This document shows, piece after piece, positions 55,576-64,000 of a DNA stretch of 64,000 nucleotides; positions within the stretch are counted from its first letter, which is position 1; each line of letters starts with the position of its first letter. Origin of the DNA: Litsea cubeba (lineage: Eukaryota > Streptophyta > Magnoliopsida > Laurales > Lauraceae); assembly GCA_012931725.1 (NCBI GenBank), contig CM022951.1:3827849-3891848 (forward strand). The letters are read 5' to 3'. The notes below the pieces were generated by a model. The model did no database searches. It had not been told where the DNA came from and saw nothing but the letters and a program-made list of their open reading frames with translations. The position numbers and the translations under genes were made by a program.

Positions 55576-58356
55576 TAAGCATGAGAGGGATATTGATTGA
55601 TTGGTTCCTTACTGGGGGATACACGATAACCATGCATTCTCAGCAACCGAAACGCTAAAGAATCTTTGTACAAACGAAGTGGCACCAGGCGATTGCTCTC
55701 TCTCTTGTCCTCCTCTGCTTCTTGTGCTATCCAATTCCTTCACGTTACGAGTTGTGACATCAGTACAGACTTCTAAAAAGAATCATGTTGGGCTGGAGAC
55801 ATTTTGTCTAATTCATATCCAATTCTTCGATGGAAAAGAGTACATACTGTGTTATTATAACAATAAGTGCCGTGAAAACATGTGTTGCTCGAGTATACTG
55901 AACTCCACATTTATTAATCCTGAGGCTGTCAAAAGTGTGAAATCCAAACCAACCTCGGGTTGAATGGGTCAACCTGAGCCCTTTTTTAATTAGTTGGGTT
56001 ATTCTAATTATTTTTGTGGGTGACTCAGGTTGGATCCTGACACGTCAAATAGAAAGAATGAACTCAATCGGTTCGGAACCCAGCACGAATGTTCTAGTCC
56101 CGTAATAAATGTCTACCGGAACCTACTACGCAATTGAGAAGGGTCAAAATAGACAATTTTTGTATTTTTGTTGCTCCTTGTTCTGTTTAGAAGCTCTCGG
56201 CACCATTGCAATATTTGATACACACCCGTCTTTTGTTTTTCTTTTGTTGTCGTTAGTATATATTGTGATTTTCTTACAGACAACTTTGGGGCCTCAAATT
56301 GATCATTATGATTATCTGTAAGTGTGAATTTTGTCCACCCGTACCGTAATCCACATTAAAACTTTTCAATCCCTCCAACCCTTTTTGGGATGTGTGGGAT
56401 CTCATCTATCTAGCTTATTGACAGCCACCATAAATCATTAAAGACAAATAGCCTTTTGGGATTGAAGTCTGTACTGCCAGAAGAGAAAATCACCAAATGA
56501 TTAGAGATAATTGTCATCTGATCCCATGGGTTAGATAACATGTTATAATCTCCACATAAACTAAAAATATATATATATATATATATATATATGCTCCCAT
56601 CTTATCTCTCGTACTAAAGTAAGAGATGCTATTAGGAGAGCATCTGCCATATCAATATTTATATATATATATATATATGTATATATGGGGATGTTCCTGT
56701 GCATCCTTCCCCAAACTTAATAGGGCCCACCTAGGAACCCAAAAATCATGGGACTTGTGGGGGATGAAAAGACACATCTTAGATGAGCTCATATATCAAA
56801 TTTGGGATTAATCACATGTCTCTAACCCCTTCATCTGTGACCCACAAATTTAACAACTTTATATTAGAGGAAAAAAATTGACCCTCGATCAAACGGTCCA
56901 ATCCATTTGAATAAGTGAAAATTTAATAGGTCTAGTGTACTTAAGGGGGTCTCATGTGTATGGATGGTTCAGATATATTATAATGTCAACCCCATTATAT
57001 TGTCCCTTACCATAACATGTTGGCTAGTGAGAGATGGATGCACATAAATATATATATATATGAGCAAGGCTCTCCTAAGCTTAAGCTTATGATAAGATTC
57101 CGTAAGCTAACTCTTTTGGGGCCCATCCTTAGTCCATCCAAATGGACCAAACAGACAACCCCCTTAAATTGCACATGCCAACCAACTTTTCGTCAAATCA
57201 AAATTTACTAGACCGTTGGATCGACTATGTAACGATCCGAATCGACCGTTGACCACTAAACTTTTGTTGCCCAGATGGAGATGATAGAAACCACGGTTGT
57301 GGCTGATTTTTTTGCATGAAGGAGGGTCCCAGGGAGTCCTTGAAATCTCCCCCACCCCCATCCCCATGTGTATCCTCAAGTAGGACCCACTACGTAATTG
57401 AGCTTATTTCAGCTTATCTTATCATAAGCTTCAGCTTAGGAGAGCTGGCCCCGATATATATATATATATATATTTTTATCAATTGCGTCAGTTGTGTGAC
57501 TTGGTCAATTGGTTCGGTGTAGCAGTCCAGTATCTTACTTGTAAACACGGCGTAACACATCTTCCACTTCCTCCGAAAAGTGCTCTGACAGCCCCAGTCT
57601 TCCCAGTTGATCGACCATACTCAGCTTTATAAGTTCTTCATCAATGGGATACAAGTGGGGAACTGCGCATATTAATTCCATAGTAAGTACCATCGAATAT
57701 ATATATATATATATATATAAAATGTCCTTTCATGATAATCACAATTCATATAAACAATACATGTGAATAGTAAGGCAAATCATGATAATCACAATTCATA
57801 TAAACAATACCCACCCTGTCAAAAAAAAAAAAAAAAAAGGGCATTTCATTATACTGTTCTCGTTAAAGTGGGGTCGGTGGAGTGCTACTTCTCCAAAATA
57901 AAATTGTAATTTACTAAAAACATGATTTTTTTTCTTTTCCCCTATAGCTAAGAATTTATATGACCGAAGTATGGCAAAAGAGAAAACTTGCAACAAAATA
58001 TAAAATGCTAAACTACAGCCCCAACCCCGCGTGTTAAAAATAAATAAATAAATAAAGAGGAACAAGGTAGTTATGCCAAGAGAAATTCTTATTCTCACCC
58101 CCTCCATGCCTGCATCTTTGAACCATGGATTCCAAGTAAAGCTTAAAACCTTTGTTTCCTGTCAACATGAAAGCACGAGCTGTTGCAGATGGCGATTGGA
58201 ACAAGGATCCATCTTTGCTTTGGTTTTGGAGTATTGTCTTGTGGTGTATAAGACCATGTGGTGGAGGCAAGACTTCTAAGTAGGATAAGAGAGTGGGATG
58301 ATAAGCATCACCCAAAGATGCTTCCCTGCACAAAGTGTAACCCTTCATTCAGTCTA

Positions 58357-58391
<35 letters not shown>

Positions 58392-61300
58392 ACAATAGTA
58401 CTTCTACAAGTGCATAAATCTCCTTTTCCATTTTTCTTTATACTGAAATAGAGATCAAATTAAAGATAGGCACTAGTGAGGAGTGATACTTTAAACTAAG
58501 AGATCCATGGATCAATCACTGAGCATGAGTGTAATACTAAGTGCAAGGCATGCCAACACCACTCAACTATAAGTGTGTTGGCTATTCTTCTCCCATTTTA
58601 TCAACATAACTACTTATATTTTTCATATGACCTCAAAATGCCCTTATGTTCTATGGCTTTACTAAAATATCCCCCAACTAATATTCAAATTGAACAAAAA
58701 GTAACTATACTTGCCAATTTTTGGGCTTTCAACTGATTTACCTCTGCGGAAATTTTAAATGACTCAAATTAAGATTTGCCAATATGCCTTCTTCACAGAT
58801 TCTTTCTTTTGGGCTTTCATATAAGGGCCTCACCATTGATCAATCCAACCCTTATACAAACCAATACCCTTGATTAAAACTGACTTCATTTCACATTATC
58901 TTTGATGTTTCTTGCTATTGGATCTTGTCACAAGAAGCCTATACGATGTGTAGCTGTTAAATTTTAATGACCTAGAGTTAATCAGGATCATTTAGTCATC
59001 TTGATATTATATATATTTCTAATCCACATCCAAGCTAGTCTTGTTGAGGAGTGGGCTCCACCCGAGGGGGAGTATTAAAAAGTATTTATGCTACCTACTA
59101 AAGCCTCAAGGTTTTGGTAGGTATTGTTACCTAAGAAAACTTAATGAGCTTTTGGTAAGAATGTTTATCTAAGGAAATTTAATATGGTATCAAAACTAAC
59201 CAGTCGAGTTTGAATCCCAGGAGGAACGATTTGACTTAGAGTTAAAAAAAATGCATGTCACCAAAAGTGTGCCGATCGGGTTCTACCTGAAGAGAAGTGT
59301 TGAGGAGTAGGCTCTACCCAAATTTTGCTGCGTGGGTTCGAATTCTTGAAGAGAATAAAAGGGGAGAATCCACATAGATGCCCCCTTGCTGTATGGAATT
59401 TACAAATGCACCCTAAGGTTTAAAGAATGATGGATGTTCCTCAACTTTCCCAGCATCCTCAAATAGAGAACCATTGATCGGTAGCCAAAGGAATTCTGGC
59501 CACCATCTCAGTTCTACCTAATTAGAGTTTTTAGCCCGGATCCTCCAAAGTCTCACTATAGAATCCAGTGGCTCAATAGAAATTAATTTTTCCACCTTTT
59601 CATCTTTTTTTTTTTTTGCTTTGACAGCTAGCCATGCGTCAATTTGTACTCCTATATCCAGTACATGTATGTGGTGGTGTGATTATTTGATCTCAGGCAT
59701 CTTGCAGATTCCTCCAACTAAGTGGTTTACCAAATGTTAACATTTAAATAGCCGCGAAGCGAATTTTAGATTGATATGTTGCAGGATATATATATATATA
59801 TATTTTTTGTTGAAAACTTTTAGGGATAGCTAATATTGGGGTAAATAATAAATAAATATTTTCTTTCTTTTAAAAGAAATATATATATATATATATATTG
59901 ACTTTTCCGAGTGCGCAGGAAAAAACAGTGCGCACCTCCCTATGGGGCCCCACCTTCAGGGAGGTTTTGGATTGTATTATCTAGTTGGGCCTCCGTGTGT
60001 GTAGGATTTCGGGGCCACCTGACCATCCGAAACCCTTCATCAATCAAGAGCCCACAAGTTTCAACGGTTTAATTTACAAGGCAAACAGAAAAATGCAGCC
60101 GATCGTGGGGCCTAGTGCATTCGGATGGGTACAAATCCCATGGATCCGATGCAGTTCAAGGGGTTCCCAGTGTCATCAACAGTGGCCCCAGTGAACCCCA
60201 CGATCAGGTGTTCACCTTAAAAATGTGTGCATATTGGGGGTTTTCCTTGCTCGCCTCATTCTGGGGCTCACGTGGAAATGGTAGCAAGGGGGTTGAAAGG
60301 AGGAAATACAAATATGCGTCTGCTGTGCGGAAAGGAGCAATACTTTTCAAGAATCCCTTGTCTTTGTCGATAAATGCTTCTGATCACTACATCCTTCATG
60401 CCATCAGGAAAAACATTCAAGCCTTTGGTATGCGCCAACTCGACCATAGCAGGGAAGACAATGTAAAACCAACGAGGAAAATCACCACCTTCCTCCCCAA
60501 GAAGCTTCTCTATTTTTGCATGAACAAATGCCAACCCTGAAGTTTCATCAAACAAAGTACAAATGTATCAGTACTTAACAGAGTAAACAATAAATCATCA
60601 CCACGACCAATTTAGTTGAATGATACATATGAAGCGGTTCTACTTTGTTAATTTGATGTGTTTCATTTATATTTGCTAGTCCCAGGTGGGGTAGATATGA
60701 ATTTATTTTTATATAGCAGTACGTTCCTGTGTAAGGCAGGCCTTGTATACTTGTTGCATGCAAATGCTTAGTCCTCTGTATGGATGACTTTAAATAGAGC
60801 AGTCTCAAGGAATCACAGCTGTGTCAGAGCTCTACCCCTCCTGAAATCCCTCATCACTTGACTAGGAGGGGGTTCCACCAAACCGGGAGTCCGATGCCGA
60901 TTCAAACTCTTTTACCAAGAGTTAATCCAAATCAAGACTCCACTTATGGGGAGTTCAACCATGGCTTGTGGCTGGCTCGATCGATCTAGCATGAGACCCG
61001 TGCATGGCAGATGGGACACACAATTTCCAACGGTATTGTGTAAAGATAAACATGCCTCATGTCTATTGCCTTGTTGCAATTTTTGAAATAAAGTAATACC
61101 AAAGAAAAATTATAGCTAATTGGGGGAGGGTCGTTATGTTAGATTATGTCAAATAAAATTCAGTCTACTTCATTTTAAAGGCATTATTCGGCAGAGTAAG
61201 GAATTGGTATTCGAAAATAATAATATGAGAATAACAGGATAATTAATTACTTGGTATTTCCTCTGTCTAGTTTCTTTGTTAACTGCATGTATTCTTATAC

Positions 61301-61971
61301 TTGAACATAAATATTTATTCCACTGTTTTGTTGAGTTCTAAAGAGTAGTTAGAATATATAATAGGTTCTCATGTGTTTGTATTCTAACTAAGATTTTCAT
61401 TTTATAATCACTCATGGGTCCCATAATTTAGAAGGGTTGTCTCCCGGGGTCCAGGGTTTAGGGTTTACGATGAAGTATAAGAAAGAAAAGAAAAGAAAAG
61501 AAAAGAAAAGAAAAGAAAAAGAAAATCCCACAATTAATACATTTGGCCATGCATCCAAAAGCAAGTAAAATGGCCCTATGTATGTCACCACGTCTTTGAG
61601 AGCTAGCCTGCAGTCGCGAGTGATCCACAACCATTGCCTGCGTGGTCGCGACTAGCGAGTGAAAGAAAGGGCGTACCTCTGTCTATGTTGCATGGGCCCA
61701 CGTCCCACGTCTTGAGGGCGGCCATGCAAGCAAGGGAGCTGCACAAGCATTCTAAGGTTCCTCTTTCTCCCCAGAATCCTTCATCCCTCTGCCCCTCGAT
61801 TATCCACTCCAGGCATTGCCTGAAAAGTGGTTGGTCCGGTCGATCCGGGTCAGGAATCATGGCCACCCATGCCGTCTCGTAAGCAGAAGGTGACACCAAG
61901 GAGCAGAGATCTATGGCTGATGAAAACATCTCCTCCTTAAGCTCAGAAACTAAATCCATGATGGTCTTCAT
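51154..61971 (-). CDS. GES: Diterpene synthase, TPS-e/f type, (E,E)-geranyllinalool synthase-like, twelve exons
   Basis: Predicted to convert geranylgeranyl diphosphate to geranyllinalool, precursor of the volatile homoterpene TMTT. Exons (minus): 61971-61677, 60536-60344, 58325-58099, 57662-57539, 55737-55613, 55448-55222, 54951-54833, 54721-54623, 53482-53267, 53135-53006, 52695-52450, 51714-51154. All are in phase and GT-AG, total 2562 bp (853 aa), close to the family size. Motifs: LVSPSAYETAW (exon 1), DGSLFQSPSATA (exon 3), LYKDSLAFRLLRMHGY (exon 5), DDFFD in VADDFFDMEG (exon 9), and NDMQSYEKE (NSE/DTE type) across exons 11/12. No class II DXDD motif and no obvious plastid transit peptide, so a class I, cytosolic or ER-associated enzyme is likely. 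The exon 5 acceptor is purine-rich and the weakest call. Product assignment is by family resemblance; another acyclic terpene alcohol is possible. Confidence 0.93.
55512..55572. repeat. (GA)30 microsatellite in terpene synthase intron 5
   Basis: About 61 bp of perfect GA repeat between exon 5 (ends 55613) and exon 6 (starts 55448). In the transcript it is a CU tract some 60 bases upstream of the exon 6 acceptor. Confidence 0.95.
56560..56690. repeat. (TA)n microsatellites in terpene synthase intron 4
   Basis: Runs at about 56569-56592 and 56656-56679. Further TA runs in introns of this gene are near 57047-57061, 57454-57473, 57697-57719, 58360-58388, 59787-59803 and 59880-59899. Confidence 0.9.
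57062..57453. mobile_element. MITE in terpene synthase intron 4, inserted in a TA repeat
   Basis: About 390 bp. The left end (GGCTCTCCTAAGCTTAAGC, then TTATGATAAGAT) matches the reverse complement of the right end (AGCTCTCCTAAGCTGAAGC, then TTATGATAAGAT). TIRs are about 35 bp. Both sides are (TA)n, so a TA-type duplication is possible but cannot be measured. No ORF. Confidence 0.75.
59042..59330 (+). mobile_element. Possible TRIM-like LTR fragment in terpene synthase intron 2
   Basis: A GAGGGGGAG purine tract (59064-59072) is followed by about 112 bp (59073-59184) and then TGGTATCAAAAC (59185-59196), very like an initiator-Met primer-binding site. TGTTGAGGAGTGGGCTCCACCC before the tract recurs, diverged, at about 59297-59318. 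This order (internal end, LTR, primer site) suits a solo or partial TRIM with flanking internal sequence, but the LTR does not start with a clean TG. Confidence 0.35.
61481..61525 (+). repeat. (AAAAG)n microsatellite in terpene synthase intron 1
   Basis: About eight to nine AAAAG/AAAGA units, about 150 bp downstream (in the transcript) of the exon 1 donor. Confidence 0.9.
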
Positions 61972-62080
61972 TAAAATGGATCAATTATTGAACTAGTACG
62001 TACTACTCTCTCCCTCTCTTCGATCTCTTCTCTCCTATGTCTGTTGTAATGTGTGTGAGCAACAGAGGGATAGAGGAAGG

Positions 62081-62089
62081 CTATTTATA
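62081..62089 (-). promoter_or_regulatory. TATA box of the terpene synthase gene
   Basis: On the minus strand TATAAATAG lies about 110 bp upstream of the ATG at 61971. A start site near 62050 would leave a leader of about 80 bases rich in AGAG. Only one such box is seen in the proximal region. Confidence 0.7.
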
Positions 62090-62299
62090 GACAGGCTTTG
62101 CACATGGAGGAGGTTCGCAATTCCGATTGCAATTGATTGCAATTGCAACTCCGTGGCTAAGTTGTCAACCCAGTCGGTCAGCACCAGTGGACAGGAGGTT
62201 CGTTCGTGAGTAATTTCCTCCCGAGTCCCGAGGTACAAGAAAATAATATCTAATCATGTGACTATGTATGTATGTGAGCAGCTCAACAAGTCATAAATG

Positions 62300-64000
62300 G
62301 GGCCCGCCCGCTTATTCTAGATATGGACTCCTGATCAAACTGTTCCCTTCCCCTTCCGCCTCTTTTATCTGACCAAAACTATGATTCCATTTCGATAGTC
62401 ATCGACTGTTAGATCAGCCACAGCCAGGCGCTGCGTTTAAAGAAAGCAAGAGTGTTTGAAACTTGAAAGAAAGAGAGGAAGAGAAATGTGCAAGCAAAGC
62501 CAAAAACAATATTCTAATAGATAGCTCTAATTTTCCCCAGAATTCTATGCCTTCCCTTCGTAAAATAGGGAATGATGAGATATATAGACTAATAAACATG
62601 TTGATATATTGGAGCCTTCAAGAAAGGGCCTGCTCAAGACAATTTGAAGCCTAAAGCAACAATCTTAAATGGGACCTTAAATTATCTATTCTTCTCTCCC
62701 TTTATTTTTTAAAAGTTTTGAATACCCTGATTCATATTTTCTAATAAATATATTTATCATTTATAAATTATAACTAATAATATTTACAAATAAAATGAAG
62801 AATAACTATAATAAACATACAATACGAACTTGTAATTAAAAAAAAATCTTAAAAATAAAGAACAATAGAACCTGATTTAGTGATTTATCATTGTTGGCCA
62901 TAAAGATCCTAGATGTAGATGAGTTTCGAATTTGATATTAGTTACTCTTATAGGGCCTTATTCTTTGGGAGAAAAAAAAAACTACACATAGTTGCTTTAA
63001 TTCTTTTTGAGAAGGCGAAAAGATGACTTTAATAGAATGTGATATCATGGGGCTTTATTTTTTTGGAAGCCTTAAAAGGAATGGATTTTCTTGCCTTATG
63101 GCTGTGCCACCCTTGCTTGGAGGGACCTACAAATGCTGCCAGCTACAGAGCCAAAATAAAAAAAATCAACTTTGGTAACCGGAGATGGTACTAATTGTCT
63201 CATTCAACAAAATCCACCCATAATCCATTCAACACCTACTGCTGCTACTGCTAGTCCAAAGTGAATGTCGCGAATGACAAATGAGCTCAAATTAAGTCCA
63301 AGTAGATGTAGACAGGCATGCCAATTGCACGTTGGAAATGTCTTTTTTTTATTTTTTTTTCAATATTTTGTATATGTTTTAATAGGTTAACAACTTGACC
63401 AGCTACCCTGCTACTGTAATTGACTAGATAGGCTTGCTAGTTTCAAATTTTCATCGGCAGACAGACAATATTGCTGCCATTGCCATGCCCTACTAGGGGT
63501 GTTAATGGGCCGGTCTAGCCCGGGCCCGATCCCGGCCAAGCCTGCTTTATACAATCTGGGCCCAGTTTTAAATACTTGGACCATTTTTGGATTAAGTGAT
63601 ACAAAACCCAAAGCCAGGCCCAATCCGAACCGAATAAGGAATATATGTAATTCAGGGATAATGTGTTCAAATAATTGCTAGGATGCCTGAACAACTGATA
63701 AAAAATCCAGTTCAATTGGCCCGGCCGGCCCCCATTGACTAAATAGTCGGCTTTGGCCTGACATATATGTACAGCCCCAGGTCATGCTTGGGCAGAAAGC
63801 TGGCCAGTGTCTCTAAAGTTGGGCTGGACCTGAATTTGCCTAATTAGCTTAGCCCCACCCGGGCCATGAACACCCTACCTTATACCCTACATCAGGTCTC
63901 AATTCTTTATTCATTGTTGTATCTATCTATCCACTCAATTCATCATTTGGCTAAAATCTTGACCCTCTTACAATGTCATACCAAAATGTGATAATTCATC
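62300..64000. other. Upstream region of the terpene synthase gene, no gene seen
   Basis: AT-rich sequence with poly-A/T runs (62690-63370), then a repeat at 63495-63878. The short ORFs lack recognisable domains. Confidence 0.5.
63495..63878. repeat. Inverted-repeat element with GGGCCGG/CCCGGGCC ends
   Basis: The left end TAGGGGTGTTAATGGGCCGG pairs with the reverse complement of the right end, TAGGGTGTTCATGGCCCGG. The interior is rich in GGGCC/GGCCC words. Scraps of similar composition lie at 54250-54590. About 380 bp, no ORF. Confidence 0.6.

Noticed and set aside
9321..61971. A biosynthetic cluster linking the three host genes
   Set aside because: A PP2C, an Mpv17-like protein and a terpene synthase have no known shared pathway, and tens of kilobases of transposons separate them.
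1..64000. tRNA, rRNA or small structured RNA genes
   Set aside because: No tRNA-like A/B box and cloverleaf or rRNA sequence was recognised. The match TGGTATCAAAAC at 59185 is a primer-site-like scrap, not a tRNA gene.

Overview
This is nuclear DNA of a seed plant, most likely a woody angiosperm. The genes have many canonical GT-AG introns, the protein families are plant-specific, and most of the rest is plant transposon debris (Ty1/copia, Ty3/gypsy, L1- and RTE-type LINEs, MITEs). The very long transposon-filled introns would suit a magnoliid-type genome, but that is inference from general appearance.

Three host genes can be read exon by exon. (1) Plus strand, coding 9321-13104: a clade-E-like protein phosphatase 2C of five coding exons (463 aa) with a long pyrimidine-rich leader and a probable 5'-UTR intron. 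(2) Minus strand, 35415-15512: a plastid-type Mpv17/PMP22 family membrane protein of six exons (398 aa). The gene covers about 20 kb because introns 4 (8.0 kb) and 5 (9.2 kb) are packed with transposons; exon 5 (24904-25019) and exon 6 (15512-15698) are small islands in that debris. (3) Minus strand, 61971-51154: a TPS-e/f type diterpene synthase of twelve exons (853 aa) resembling (E,E)-geranyllinalool synthase, with intact DDFFD and NSE/DTE-type metal-binding motifs. Genes 1 and 2 are convergent. Genes 2 and 3 point the same way and are separated by a gypsy element.

Layout: 1-6610, an inverted-repeat DNA element split by a nearly new but coding-defective copia element (714-6541, perfect 5-bp target duplication). 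6611-13104, PP2C leader and gene. 13105-15511, intergenic. 15512-35415, the Mpv17 gene, with LINE fragments, a three-copy LINE tandem duplication, a hAT-like MITE with an 8-bp target duplication, other MITEs, a 34-bp minisatellite and a 30-base G run in its introns. 35416-36733, upstream region. 36734-47998, a Tekay/Del-like gypsy element in minus orientation with LTRs of about 4.1 kb, a deletion that fused gag to its 5' LTR, and many transition-type TAG stops. 48004-51153, a 1.35-kb inverted-repeat element and other intergenic DNA. 51154-61971, the terpene synthase gene. 61972-64000, its promoter and repeat debris.

The three genes do not form an obvious pathway or cluster; each acts separately (signalling phosphatase, organellar membrane protein, volatile diterpenoid synthesis). 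I saw no convincing undescribed biological system. The most useful observations are the hidden exons of the 20-kb Mpv17 gene, the structure of the terpene synthase, and the clear insertion and rearrangement histories of several transposons.
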